Below are positions 52,730 to 61,941 of a stretch of 64,000 bases of DNA, in pieces. The translations under genes and the position numbers were made by a program. The notes beneath the pieces are model-generated. The model was given only the letters and a program-made list of their open reading frames with translations. It had not been told where the DNA came from and did not search any database. The stretch's first letter is position 1. Each line of letters begins with the position of its first letter. Source of the DNA: Vibrio sp. Hep-1b-8 (lineage in GTDB: Bacteria; Pseudomonadota; Gammaproteobacteria; Enterobacterales; Vibrionaceae); the NCBI RefSeq assembly GCF_006124995.1, contig NZ_QEWN01000114.1, positions 1-64,000 of the forward strand, written 5' to 3'.

Positions 52730-54349
52730 ATGGATTCTCAACGTAATATCCTGTTAATCGCGCTAGCACTGGTTTCTTTCTTATTGTTCCAGCAATGGCA
52801 AGTTGCAAAGAATCCAACGCCTCAGCCGGTTGAGCAGGCTCAATCAAGCAGTACTCTACCTGCACCATCTTTTGCGGACGAGCTAGATCCAGCTCCAGCG
52901 CAGCAAGCTTCTGCTAAAATGATTACCGTGACAACTGATGTATTGACTCTGTCGATTGATACGGTTGGTGGTGATGTTATTCAGGCAGACCTTAACCAAT
53001 ACTCAAACGAGTTGGATTCATCGGATCCATTCGTACTGCTTAAAAACGAGCCAGGACACCAGTTCATTGCTCAGAGTGGTCTAGTTGGTCCTCAAGGTAT
53101 CGACCTTAGCAGCACTAACCGCCCTCTATATGCAGTAAACGGTGATAGCTTCGCTCTAACTGATGGCCAGGACGAACTACGCGTTCCAATGACATTTACT
53201 GCCAATGGCCTTGAGTACACGAAGACATTCATTGTTAAACGTGGCAGCTACGCTGTTGACGTTGAATACGATATCGTCAACAAGTCAGGCAACAATGCGA
53301 CATTCGGTATGTACGCTCACCTACGTCAAAATCTACTTGACGCTGGTGGCAGCATCACAATGCCAACATACCGTGGTGGTGCGTACTCAACAGAAGATAC
53401 TCGTTACAAGAAGTACAGCTTCGAAGATATGCAAGATCGCAACCTGTCTCTCAACCTAGTTGACGGCCAAGGTTGGGCTGCCATGATTCAACACTACTTC
53501 GCATCAGCATGGATTCCACGCAATGAGCCAGGTACTAACCTTTACACACGTGTAATCGGTAATCTTGGTGACATCGGTGTTCGCATGCCGAATAAGACCA
53601 TTGCAGATGGTGACAGTGCTAACCTTAAAGCAACACTTTGGGTTGGTCCTAAACTTCAAGACCAGATGGCTGAAGTTGCACCAAATCTAGATCTAGTAGT
53701 GGATTACGGTTGGCTATGGTTTATTGCTAAACCACTACACTCATTACTTTCATTTATCCAAAGCTTTGTTGGTAACTGGGGTGTCGCAATCATCTGTTTG
53801 ACGTTTATTGTTCGTGGTGCGATGTATCCACTAACTAAAGCACAATACACGTCTATGGCGAAAATGCGTATGCTTCAGCCTAAGCTGCAAGCAATGCGTG
53901 AACGCATCGGTGATGACCGTCAGCGTATGAGCCAAGAGATGATGGAACTGTATAAGAAAGAGAAAGTGAACCCACTTGGTGGCTGTTTACCTCTTATTCT
54001 ACAAATGCCAATCTTCATTGCACTGTACTGGGCGCTAATGGAATCTGTAGAGCTACGTCATTCACCATTCTTTGGTTGGATCACAGACCTTTCAGCCCAA
54101 GACCCGTACTACATCTTGCCACTGCTGATGGGGGCATCTATGTTCATGATTCAGAAGATGAGCCCAACCACAGTAACGGATCCGATGCAGCAGAAGATCA
54201 TGACCTTCATGCCGGTTATGTTTACCTTCTTCTTCCTGTTCTTCCCATCAGGTTTGGTTCTTTACTGGTTAGTATCGAACGTAGTAACGCTGATTCAACA
54301 GTCGCTTATCTACAAAGCACTGGAGAAAAAAGGCTTACACTCTAAGTAA
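52730..54349 (+). CDS. yidC: membrane protein insertase YidC
   Basis: A 539-residue inner-membrane insertase of the Oxa1 family. It has a signal-anchor segment at about 5-23 ([17 protein letters not shown]), a large periplasmic beta-domain at about 60-330, then five C-terminal segments with [17 protein letters not shown] and [21 protein letters not shown] (shown by [16 protein letters not shown]), including the hydrophilic groove. Start ATG 52730. A terminator lies 22 bases after the stop. Confidence 0.98.
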   Translation: MDSQRNILLIALALVSFLLFQQWQVAKNPTPQPVEQAQSSSTLPAPSFADELDPAPAQQASAKMITVTTDVLTLSIDTVGGDVIQADLNQYSNELDSSDPFVLLKNEPGHQFIAQSGLVGPQGIDLSSTNRPLYAVNGDSFALTDGQDELRVPMTFTANGLEYTKTFIVKRGSYAVDVEYDIVNKSGNNATFGMYAHLRQNLLDAGGSITMPTYRGGAYSTEDTRYKKYSFEDMQDRNLSLNLVDGQGWAAMIQHYFASAWIPRNEPGTNLYTRVIGNLGDIGVRMPNKTIADGDSANLKATLWVGPKLQDQMAEVAPNLDLVVDYGWLWFIAKPLHSLLSFIQSFVGNWGVAIICLTFIVRGAMYPLTKAQYTSMAKMRMLQPKLQAMRERIGDDRQRMSQEMMELYKKEKVNPLGGCLPLILQMPIFIALYWALMESVELRHSPFFGWITDLSAQDPYYILPLLMGASMFMIQKMSPTTVTDPMQQKIMTFMPVMFTFFFLFFPSGLVLYWLVSNVVTLIQQSLIYKALEKKGLHSK

Positions 54350-54370
54350 CCTTTAAGCGGAATTAACTGT

Positions 54371-54400
54371 GAAAGGCGACCTAAAGGTCGCCTTTTTTAT
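54371..54400 (+). terminator. yidC terminator
   Basis: AAGGCGACC and GGTCGCCTT are exact 9-base arms around TAAA, followed by T6ATTT. Confidence 0.9.
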
Positions 54401-54468
54401 TTGAGCTGATTACAATTCAGCTAAACATGATTTGCCACTATCGGCATACAAATAAGACAGGCACATTT

Positions 54469-55830
54469 ATGACAACTGATACCATTGTTGCTCAAGCAAC
54501 CGCCCCTGGTCGTGGTGGCGTCGGCATTATTCGAGTATCCGGCCCATTGGCATCAAAGGTTGCGCTGGAAATTACCGGCAAAGAACTTCGTCCTAGATAC
54601 GCGGAATACCTGCCATTTACCGCCGAAGATGGTAGCCAACTTGATCAAGGTATTGCGCTGTTTTTCCCAAATCCCCACTCGTTTACCGGAGAAGATGTAT
54701 TAGAACTTCAAGGGCATGGTGGGCCAGTCGTTATGGATATGCTGATCAAACGTATCCTAAAAATATCAGGGATACGAACAGCACGTCCTGGTGAGTTCTC
54801 TGAACGCGCCTTTCTCAACGATAAGCTAGACCTAGCACAAGCAGAAGCCATCGCTGACCTTATTGATGCAAGTTCAGAAGAAGCAGCAAAATCAGCGTTA
54901 CAGTCGCTTCAAGGCGCATTCTCGTCACGAATCAACACATTAGTCGAATCTTTGATTCACTTGCGTATCTATGTTGAGGCTGCAATTGACTTCCCAGAAG
55001 AAGAGATAGACTTCTTAGCTGATGGCAAAGTTGCTGCCGACTTACAAACGATTATCGACAATCTTGCTGCGGTCCGTAAAGAAGCCAATCAAGGTGCGAT
55101 CATGCGCGAAGGGATGAAAGTTGTCATTGCAGGCCGACCAAATGCGGGGAAATCAAGCTTACTCAATGCACTCTCAGGTAAAGAATCTGCCATCGTAACG
55201 GACATTGCCGGTACGACGCGTGACGTGCTTCGAGAGCACATTCATATCGATGGTATGCCTCTTCATATCATCGATACAGCAGGTCTACGTGACGCATCTG
55301 ATGAGGTAGAGAAAATCGGTATTGAACGAGCATGGGAAGAGATTAGTCAAGCTGATCGCGTACTGTTTATGGTGGATGGTACGACAACCGATGCCACCGA
55401 TCCGATCGAAATCTGGCCAGATTTTGTCGATCGTTTACCAAACAATATTGGTATGACGGTGATCCGCAATAAAGCCGATCAAACGGGTGAGGAACTGGGT
55501 ATATGTCATGTCAATGATCCTACTCTTATTCGTCTATCAGCCAAAACAGGAGCGGGGGTTGAATCTCTGCGCACACACCTCAAAGAGTGTATGGGCTTTG
55601 CTGGTGGGCATGAGGGAGGCTTTATGGCTCGACGTCGCCACCTAGAAGCACTAGACAGAGCCGCTGAACACTTGGACATAGGCCAGCAGCAACTAGAGGG
55701 TTACATGGCCGGAGAAATCTTAGCTGAAGAGCTACGCATCACCCAGCAGCATCTCAGTGAGATCACTGGCGAGTTTAGTTCTGATGACCTACTCGGTCGT
55801 ATTTTCTCTTCTTTCTGTATCGGGAAGTAA
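54469..55830 (+). CDS. mnmE: tRNA modification GTPase MnmE
   Basis: A 453-residue GTPase that with MnmG puts carboxymethylaminomethyl groups on tRNA U34. The N-terminal folate domain begins [19 protein letters not shown]; the G domain inserts at about 215-375 with [27 protein letters not shown] and NKAD; the C-terminus is the conserved FCIGK with the catalytic Cys. Start 54469; 14 upstream codons from 54427 are rejected. The gene is intact, though an island is inserted right at its stop. Confidence 0.98.
   Translation: MTTDTIVAQATAPGRGGVGIIRVSGPLASKVALEITGKELRPRYAEYLPFTAEDGSQLDQGIALFFPNPHSFTGEDVLELQGHGGPVVMDMLIKRILKISGIRTARPGEFSERAFLNDKLDLAQAEAIADLIDASSEEAAKSALQSLQGAFSSRINTLVESLIHLRIYVEAAIDFPEEEIDFLADGKVAADLQTIIDNLAAVRKEANQGAIMREGMKVVIAGRPNAGKSSLLNALSGKESAIVTDIAGTTRDVLREHIHIDGMPLHIIDTAGLRDASDEVEKIGIERAWEEISQADRVLFMVDGTTTDATDPIEIWPDFVDRLPNNIGMTVIRNKADQTGEELGICHVNDPTLIRLSAKTGAGVESLRTHLKECMGFAGGHEGGFMARRRHLEALDRAAEHLDIGQQQLEGYMAGEILAEELRITQQHLSEITGEFSSDDLLGRIFSSFCIGK
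55813..55830 (+). other. mnmE 3'-end attachment site (SGI1-type)
   Basis: TTCTGTATCGGGAAGTAA, the last 18 bases of mnmE, resembles the known attachment core of SGI1-type elements at the 3' end of trmE (differing by about one base as I recall it). The foreign sequence begins right after it, and the mnmE C-terminus is preserved, as that type of integration does. The other copy should lie beyond the right edge of the window. Confidence 0.65.
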
Positions 55831-55835
55831 AGTGG

Positions 55836-55996
55836 GCAAATAACGGAAAATAACAGCAAGCAACGGTAGATAACACACTGATTTTATTAGATCGTCATTT
55901 GCCGTTTGTTTCCATCTATTGCCGTTAATTGCCAAATCTAGTCCCCAGTTGGCCCCCAATGACATGATAAGTGCCGTATTGGGGACCAATTGGGGG
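55836..55996. repeat. integrase arm-site-like repeats and imperfect inverted repeat
   Basis: 55836-55936 holds several versions of a (G)CAA..AACGG motif: CAAATAACGG, CAAGCAACGG, and reverse copies TTGCCGTTTG and ATTGCCGTTAATTGCC. These look like arm-type integrase sites. Then 55942-55960 and 55978-55996 are 19-base arms of an inverted repeat (TCCCCAGTTGG.. and ..CCAATTGGGGG) with two or three mismatches, six bases before the integrase start; this may be an operator on the int promoter. Confidence 0.62.
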
Positions 55997-56001
55997 CTAA
56001 A

Positions 56002-56611
56002 ATGAAAATTTCCATTGAAAAACGAACACTTAAAGCAGATGGAACGCGCACATTGCGTCTCATTTATGACCACGGTTATACCATTAAATCAAACGGATCT
56101 CGTCAGCGAAAACGTGAACACGAAGTGCTAGATCTGTTTGTCTATGAAAAACCTAAAACACCCACCCAGCGCCAACACAACAAAGAACACATGCTTCTCG
56201 CCGAAACCATTAGGAGTAAACGACTGGTTGAGTGGCAATCCCAAAAGCATGGTTTTGAGGATCGAACCAAGCGCTCAGCTAGCTTCATTGATTACTTTCA
56301 ACGGCAAATTGATATCAAAGAACAAACCACCTCAACCTCCAACCATTCGATCTGGCTTTCAGCTCGTAAACACCTGCGGTTCTACTGCGGAAAACATGAT
56401 CTTAGTTTTGATGAGCTGGATAAAGACTGGTTAGACGGGTTTTTAGTATTACCTAACCAATGAAGCGAAAACCAAAAGTGATACCGCGTTATCTCGCAAC
56501 ACACAAAGCTCCTACTTCAATAAAGTTCGAGCGGTGAGCAACGCAAAGGCGCGCGGTGCTCAGGCCCATTTTGGGCAGTTTCGCGTGAAAAGAAGCCAGT
56601 CGAATTCATGA
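56002..56611 (+). pseudogene. tyrosine recombinase (integrase), frameshifted and truncated
   Basis: ATG 56002 begins an integrase N-terminus (MKISIEKRTLKADGTRTLRL): an arm-binding domain and a SAM-like core-binding domain (FIDYFQRQIDIKE, about 95-150). At about 56445-56455 the frame shifts; the next frame continues LTNEAKTKSDTALSRNTQSS and SYFNKVRAV, typical integrase text, and then becomes unrelated and stops at 56609-56611. The catalytic domain (R-HxxR-Y) is gone. The island therefore lacks its own working integrase here unless a second lies to the right. Confidence 0.82.
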
Positions 56612-56690
56612 TTTAGAATTACAGAAGCAGATAATGAGGCGGTAATGGGATTAGGCGTTGCTTCAGCGTTATTCACCAAACCACAAAGCG

Positions 56691-56742
56691 CTATGCGTTA
56701 AGTAACCCGCTAATGCGTTAAGTTGCTTACCATAACGCATAG
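56691..56742. repeat. ATGCGTTAAGT repeats ahead of the HTH gene
   Basis: ATGCGTTAAGT occurs at 56693-56703 and 56713-56723, exactly 20 bases (two helical turns) apart, and an inverted ATGCGTTAT is at 56732-56740. The outer parts CTATGCGTTA (56691-56700) and TAACGCATAG (56733-56742) are exact 10-base inverted arms. They are likely protein-binding sites, 180 bases before the HTH regulator. 56612-56690 shows nothing. Confidence 0.6.
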
Positions 56743-56754
56743 TGATTAGATCCT

Positions 56755-56774
56755 CACTTTCACTTGTGAAAGTG
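56755..56774. repeat. 20-bp palindrome ahead of the HTH gene
   Basis: CACTTTCAC and GTGAAAGTG are exact 9-base arms with loop TT, then TGTTTTC. It may be an operator of the HTH regulator, or a weak terminator. It lies 148 bases before the regulator start. Confidence 0.6.
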
Positions 56775-56854
56775 TGTTTTCAGCAATCCCTCCCTATAGA
56801 CAAGCAACACCAGCTATATCTCCTCTCGAATAATTTCATTTCAACTCTAATTTT

Positions 56855-56883
56855 TAACCATTGGCTGGCATTTCTGTTATAGT
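56855..56883 (+). promoter_or_regulatory. possible promoter of HTH-hsdRMS operon
   Basis: TTAACC (56855-56860) and TATAGT (56878-56883) are 17 bases apart, 39 bases before the regulator start. The -35 is weak, which suits a controlled promoter. Confidence 0.35.
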
Positions 56884-56921
56884 TGCACCTACGTTCAGAA
56901 TGCCTGCATGGATAGGAACAC

Positions 56922-57134
56922 ATGATCAAATGCCACCTCGCCCGTTTGATGGGAGAGCGCAAATTAAGAATAGCGGATGTCATTCGTGAAACGGGTTTAA
57001 GCCGCAACACAGTGACACTTCTGTATAAAGAAACAGCACAAAAAGTGGACTTAGAAGCCATCGACAAACTGTGCGTGCTATTTAATTGTCAAGTTGGTGA
57101 GCTCTTAGAACAGTCACCAGAGAATGATCAATAA
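56922..57134 (+). CDS. XRE/Cro-type small HTH regulator
   Basis: A 70-residue protein made almost only of a lambda-repressor-like helix-turn-helix (about 2-64): LMGERKLRIADVIRETGLSRNTVTLLYKE (shown by its core IADVIRETGLSRNTVTLLY) and LEAIDKLCVLFNCQVGELLE. ATG 56922 follows TAGGAACAC. Its stop is 21 bases before hsdR, so it is probably the operon's own controller, like the C proteins of many R-M systems, though C proteins are better known in type II systems. Targets may be the palindromes upstream. Confidence 0.88.
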   Translation: MIKCHLARLMGERKLRIADVIRETGLSRNTVTLLYKETAQKVDLEAIDKLCVLFNCQVGELLEQSPENDQ

Positions 57135-57155
57135 AAACAATAACGAAGGACTGAT

Positions 57156-60100
57156 ATGAGCTTCACAGAAGATTCAAGAGTAAAAATACCAACGATCCTA
57201 CATCTCATGCGTTTGGGTTATGAGTACTTATCCCTAAAAGGAACACACTGGGACAAGGATACAAATATCTTCCCGGAATTATTCTCCTCAGCGGTCAGCC
57301 GTATCAATCCCGACATCACATCTGATGACGTTGCCCGTTTGCTCGAAGAAGTGAAACTCTCTCTGGATAACCAAGACTTAGGCCGAGCTTTTTTCAATAA
57401 GTTGAATGCTCGATCTGGCACTAAGCTTATCGATTTCGAGAACTTTTCCAACAACAGCTTCCATGTCGTTACTGAGCTAACCTACAAAAACGGAGACGAT
57501 GAATTTCGTCCTGACATTATCTTGTTAATCAACGGCATGCCGCTGGTGTTTATTGAGGTGAAAAAGCCTAACAACCGAGACGGTATCATCGCGGAAAGAG
57601 AACGCATCAATAAACGTTTTCAAAACCCGAAATTCAAGCGCTTTGCTAACATCACTCAGTTCATGATTTTTTCCAATAACATGGACTACGTCGATGGTGA
57701 TCCAGAGCCAGTACAAGGTGCGTTTTACGCGAGCAGTTCATATGACAAGCCAGTGTTTAACTACTTTCGTGAAGAAGAAGTGTTAGATCTCACTGCGCTT
57801 TTAAAACCACTAACTGATGAGCAAGAGCTGTCAGTACTCAAAGACAACAACTTAGAAGTGATCCGCAGCAACCCGGAGTTTTTGAGCAACAAAGAGCCCA
57901 GCCGCCCAACCAACCGAATCTGTACCTCTTTACTCAGCAAAGAGCGTTTGTCCTTTGTTCTACGCTATGCATTGGTCTACGTATCAGAGAGTGATGGCCT
58001 GCAAAAACACATCATGCGCTACCCACAGATGTTTGCGACCAAAGCTATTGAGCGAAAGCTAAACGAAGGGGTTCGTAAAGGGATTATTTGGCATACCCAA
58101 GGAAGTGGTAAAACTGCGTTAACCTATTACAACGTTGGGTTTTTAACGGACTACTTCCAAAAACGAGAAATCATTCCAAAGTTCTATTTTATCGTCGATA
58201 GACTAGACTTGCTGCAACAAGCACAGCGAGAGTTCACTGCACGCGGCTTGATTGTTCATACCATAAACTCCCGTGAAGCGTTCACGCGTGACATCAAAGC
58301 CACACAAGTGATTCACAACCACTCAGGCAAAGCCGAAATAACCGTCGTCAACATTCAGAAGTTTAAAGATGACCCCGACGTTATTTCAACGCAAGACTAT
58401 AACGTCACCATCCAACGTGTTTACTTCCTGGATGAAGTTCATCGCAGTTATAACCCGAAAGGTAGCTTTCTAGCCAACCTGACTCAGTCTGATAGCAACG
58501 CTATCAAGATAGGCTTAACGGGTACGCCATTACTGGGTGAAGACTATAACTCACGAGTTCTTTTTGGCGATTACATTCACAAGTATTACTACAATGCTTC
58601 CATTGCCGACGGCTATACACTGCGCTTAATTCGTGAAGAGATCGCGACCAATTACAAAATGACGCTTCAGCAAGCGCTGGAAGAAGCTGAAGTAAAAATG
58701 GGCGATGTAGACCGCAAAGAAATATACGCACATCAAAGTTTTGTTGAGCCAATGCTGGACTACATCATTAGCGACTTCGAAAAGAGTCGCGGCACGCTAA
58801 ATGACGCAACTATAGGCGGTATGATCATTTGCGATAGCTCAGACCAAGCAAAGAAAATGTTTGAGCTGTTTAATGCTGTGTACGCCTCAAAGCCCCTGTT
58901 CAGCAGTGACAGCGCGGAACTTCAGCAAGCAACATCGATAGCAGAACCGATCCCAACTTACGTTCAAACGGCGAGCATGGAGCCAGCCAAGCAAGCCCAC
59001 AAAGTGAGCAATGCTGCGCTGATTTTGCATGATGTCGGCACAAAACAAGAACGCAAAGATTGGGTTGAAGATTTCAAAGCAGGAAAAATCGACTTACTGT
59101 TTGTTTACAACATGCTACTCACAGGCTTCGATGCTAAACGCTTGAAGAAACTCTACCTTGGCCGCGTGATCCGCAAACATAACTTGCTACAAGCACTGAC
59201 ACGCGTCAACCGCACATACAAAGACTTCCGTTATGGCTATGTGGTTGATTTCGCAGACATCCGCAAAGAGTTTGACGCAACTAACAAAGCTTACTTTGAC
59301 GAATTACAGTCAGAGTTGGGCGACGAAATCGAAAGCTACTCCAAGCTATTCAAATCACAGGAAGAGATCAAACAAGAGATAGAACACATTAAAGATGTGT
59401 TGTTCCGCTTTGATATCGACAACATGGAGACCTTCTGTGATCAAATCAGCCAGATACAAGACAGAGAAACTGTCTTAGCGCTTAAAAATGCCCTAGCTGA
59501 TGCACGAAGCCTGTATAACCTTATTCGCCTGCAAGGTGAGTACGACTTCCTTGATGAACTGGACTTTGCCAAGCTAAACGTGCTTTACCGCGAAACCAGC
59601 AATCATTTGGACTTACTCAACCTCAAGCAAGATCTTGAACAAGGCACAGACACCACACACCTGCTGCACCGAGCCTTAGAAGATGTCATCTTCAAGTTTG
59701 TTAAGGTCGGTGAAGAAGAGCTGGTTTTGGCTGACCAGTTAAAGAATACACTGCGCCAAACACGCGAAGCACTGGCAAGTAACTTTGACCAACAAGACCC
59801 GAAATTCATCAACCTGAAAGATGAACTAGAGCGATTGTTTAAGAAAAAGAATCTCAGTGAAGTCACACAAGATGAAATGGTCGCCAACATCGATGCGCTC
59901 AACAAAATTCACCAACGAGTGAAAGAGTTGAACCGACAGAACAACCAATTGCGTCAGAAGTACCTAGGTGACGCCAAGTATGCGCGTTTACACAAGCGTT
60001 TATACGAACGCCAACAAGAACGACGCGACATTACAGACTCTGAAAGAAAGATTTTTGAGGCCCTGCTCGGAGTCAAAGAAGACGCAGATAGCCAAGTACT

Positions 60101-60281
60101 CGACAACACCTCCGTTCTCGATAACGAAAGCTATTTTGAACGGCATCTGCTACCAAAGGTTCATAACCGCTTTATCAAACAACAGAGCATTCCCTTGAAT
60201 GCGGAAGCAGTTCGTTATGTAAACCACCTTGTCGTCGCAGAATATCTAAAAGAATTTAATACAGGTAGCCAATCCTGGTAA
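57156..60281 (+). CDS. hsdR: type I restriction enzyme, R subunit
   Basis: A 1041-residue motor-nuclease of a type I R-M system. The nuclease motif is Asp120 (FRPD) and Glu134-x-Lys136 (FIEVK). The SF2 motor has Walker A HTQGSGKT at 313-320, DEVH at 426-429 and GLTGTPL at 453-459, with the second RecA fold to about 735 (VTRVNRTYKDF region near 680-690). The C-terminal helical part (about 760-1040) should bind HsdM. Start after AAGGACTGAT. Translocates and cuts DNA lacking host methylation. No defect is seen. Confidence 0.96.
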   Translation: MSFTEDSRVKIPTILHLMRLGYEYLSLKGTHWDKDTNIFPELFSSAVSRINPDITSDDVARLLEEVKLSLDNQDLGRAFFNKLNARSGTKLIDFENFSNNSFHVVTELTYKNGDDEFRPDIILLINGMPLVFIEVKKPNNRDGIIAERERINKRFQNPKFKRFANITQFMIFSNNMDYVDGDPEPVQGAFYASSSYDKPVFNYFREEEVLDLTALLKPLTDEQELSVLKDNNLEVIRSNPEFLSNKEPSRPTNRICTSLLSKERLSFVLRYALVYVSESDGLQKHIMRYPQMFATKAIERKLNEGVRKGIIWHTQGSGKTALTYYNVGFLTDYFQKREIIPKFYFIVDRLDLLQQAQREFTARGLIVHTINSREAFTRDIKATQVIHNHSGKAEITVVNIQKFKDDPDVISTQDYNVTIQRVYFLDEVHRSYNPKGSFLANLTQSDSNAIKIGLTGTPLLGEDYNSRVLFGDYIHKYYYNASIADGYTLRLIREEIATNYKMTLQQALEEAEVKMGDVDRKEIYAHQSFVEPMLDYIISDFEKSRGTLNDATIGGMIICDSSDQAKKMFELFNAVYASKPLFSSDSAELQQATSIAEPIPTYVQTASMEPAKQAHKVSNAALILHDVGTKQERKDWVEDFKAGKIDLLFVYNMLLTGFDAKRLKKLYLGRVIRKHNLLQALTRVNRTYKDFRYGYVVDFADIRKEFDATNKAYFDELQSELGDEIESYSKLFKSQEEIKQEIEHIKDVLFRFDIDNMETFCDQISQIQDRETVLALKNALADARSLYNLIRLQGEYDFLDELDFAKLNVLYRETSNHLDLLNLKQDLEQGTDTTHLLHRALEDVIFKFVKVGEEELVLADQLKNTLRQTREALASNFDQQDPKFINLKDELERLFKKKNLSEVTQDEMVANIDALNKIHQRVKELNRQNNQLRQKYLGDAKYARLHKRLYERQQERRDITDSERKIFEALLGVKEDADSQVLDNTSVLDNESYFERHLLPKVHNRFIKQQSIPLNAEAVRYVNHLVVAEYLKEFNTGSQSW

Positions 60282-60309
60282 GAACACCAACTAAGGCAGT
60301 ACACAAACC

Positions 60310-61941
60310 ATGGTCGAACTAGAATTTAGAGAAAAAACAAAAACCCTTATCGATAGCCTGAAAAGCATCTGTGCAACCAATGGCTTAGGCAACAGTACCG
60401 GGGAGTTTGAGATCATCACTCAGGTCTTTTTGTACAAATTCCTGAACGATAAGTTCGCCTATGAAGCAAAAAAAATAGACGAAAAAATCGCCAGCGCGGA
60501 AAAATGGGAAGAAGCGCTGATTGAAATGAGTGAAGAAGATCTCGAGATGCTCCAGATCCAGATGGGTGCTGACACTGCTCGTCTCAAACCACATCATTTC
60601 ATCAGTCACTTGTTCAACCAACAGGACAAGCCTGGGTTTGCTCAGCTGTTTGATGATACCTTGATGGACATCGCCATCAGCAATAACGATGTATTTGCAG
60701 TAATGACGGACACAGGCGAGAAAGTACAACTGTTTACCCGCATCAGTGAAAATGTGACCGTTTCCAAGCGTGATGCTTTCTGTAAAGCGATCATCAACAA
60801 ACTGATTGATTTTAGTTTTGAGCGTATCTTTAATCAGAAGTTTGATTTCTACGCCACCATTTTTGAATACCTGATCAAAGACTACAACAGCAACTCTGGC
60901 GGTAAATACGCCGAGTACTACACCCCTCATGCAGTAGCACGCATTATGGCCGCAATTTTGGTGCCTGAAGACCAGCAAGGTACGGTGCGCAATGTTAGCT
61001 GTTATGACCCATCAGCGGGCTCTGGGACCCTCCTTATGAACGTCGCCCATGCCATCGGTGAAACGCGTTGTAGCATCTACACCCAGGATATTTCGAAGAA
61101 GTCATCAAACCTACTGCGTTTGAACCTGATTTTGAACAACTTAGTGCATTCAATCCCTAACGTGATTGAAGGTGACACTCTTCGTCATCCTCACCACAAG
61201 GAAAATGGCGGGCTTCGCAAGTTTGATTACATTGTATCTAACCCACCATTTAAACTAGATTTTAGTGGTTATAGAAATGAATTAGATAGTAAAGAGAATA
61301 AAAATCGCTTCTTTGCAGGCATTCCTACTATTCCTAAAAAGAAAGTGGAATCAATGGCGATCTATCAACTATTTCTTCAGCACATTATCTATTCTCTGAA
61401 ACCTGGAGGAAAAGCTGCTGTTGTACTACCTACTGGATTTATTACAGCCCAATCAGGCATTGATAAAAAGATCCGACAGTACTTGGTGGATAACAAAATG
61501 CTGGCGGGTGTGGTCTCCATGCCATCCAATATCTTCGCGACCACAGGTACCAACGTATCGATTCTGTTTATTGATGACAGTAACAAAGACAAAGTGGTGC
61601 TGGTTGATGCATCAAACCTGGGGCAAAAGGTCAAAGAAGGTAAGAATCAAAAGACGGTTCTGACACCAGAAGAAGAACAGCAAATCATTGACACATTTAA
61701 CAACAAATGGACTGAAGAAGATTTATCGGTGGCAGTGAGCTACGACGATATTAAAAAAAGAAATTACAGCCTAAGTGCAGGGCAATACTTTGATGTAAAA
61801 GTTGAATATGTCGATATAACACCTGAGCAATTTTTTGAAAAGATGCAAAGCTTTAACAGAAGTTTGGATAGTCTATTTGGTCAGTCTCACGATCTTGAAA
61901 ATGAGATTAAAAGGCAGTTAGCGGGATTGAAATATGAATAA
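60310..61941 (+). CDS. hsdM: type I DNA methyltransferase, M subunit
   Basis: A 543-residue N6-adenine methyltransferase. It has an N-terminal HsdM domain (about 5-150), SAM motif I CYDPSAGSGTLLM at about 231-243 and the catalytic NPPF at 311-314 (FDYIVSNPPF). It pairs with HsdS to methylate and with HsdR to restrict. Start MVELEFREKTK at 60310 with a weak, distant AAGG. It overlaps hsdS by eight bases (ATGAATAA). Confidence 0.96.
   Translation: MVELEFREKTKTLIDSLKSICATNGLGNSTGEFEIITQVFLYKFLNDKFAYEAKKIDEKIASAEKWEEALIEMSEEDLEMLQIQMGADTARLKPHHFISHLFNQQDKPGFAQLFDDTLMDIAISNNDVFAVMTDTGEKVQLFTRISENVTVSKRDAFCKAIINKLIDFSFERIFNQKFDFYATIFEYLIKDYNSNSGGKYAEYYTPHAVARIMAAILVPEDQQGTVRNVSCYDPSAGSGTLLMNVAHAIGETRCSIYTQDISKKSSNLLRLNLILNNLVHSIPNVIEGDTLRHPHHKENGGLRKFDYIVSNPPFKLDFSGYRNELDSKENKNRFFAGIPTIPKKKVESMAIYQLFLQHIIYSLKPGGKAAVVLPTGFITAQSGIDKKIRQYLVDNKMLAGVVSMPSNIFATTGTNVSILFIDDSNKDKVVLVDASNLGQKVKEGKNQKTVLTPEEEQQIIDTFNNKWTEEDLSVAVSYDDIKKRNYSLSAGQYFDVKVEYVDITPEQFFEKMQSFNRSLDSLFGQSHDLENEIKRQLAGLKYE

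Noticed and set aside
60385..60978. 197-residue antisense frame in hsdM
   Set aside because: Mirror of hsdM codons; rich in Phe and Val in a way typical of antisense frames; hsdM itself is certain.
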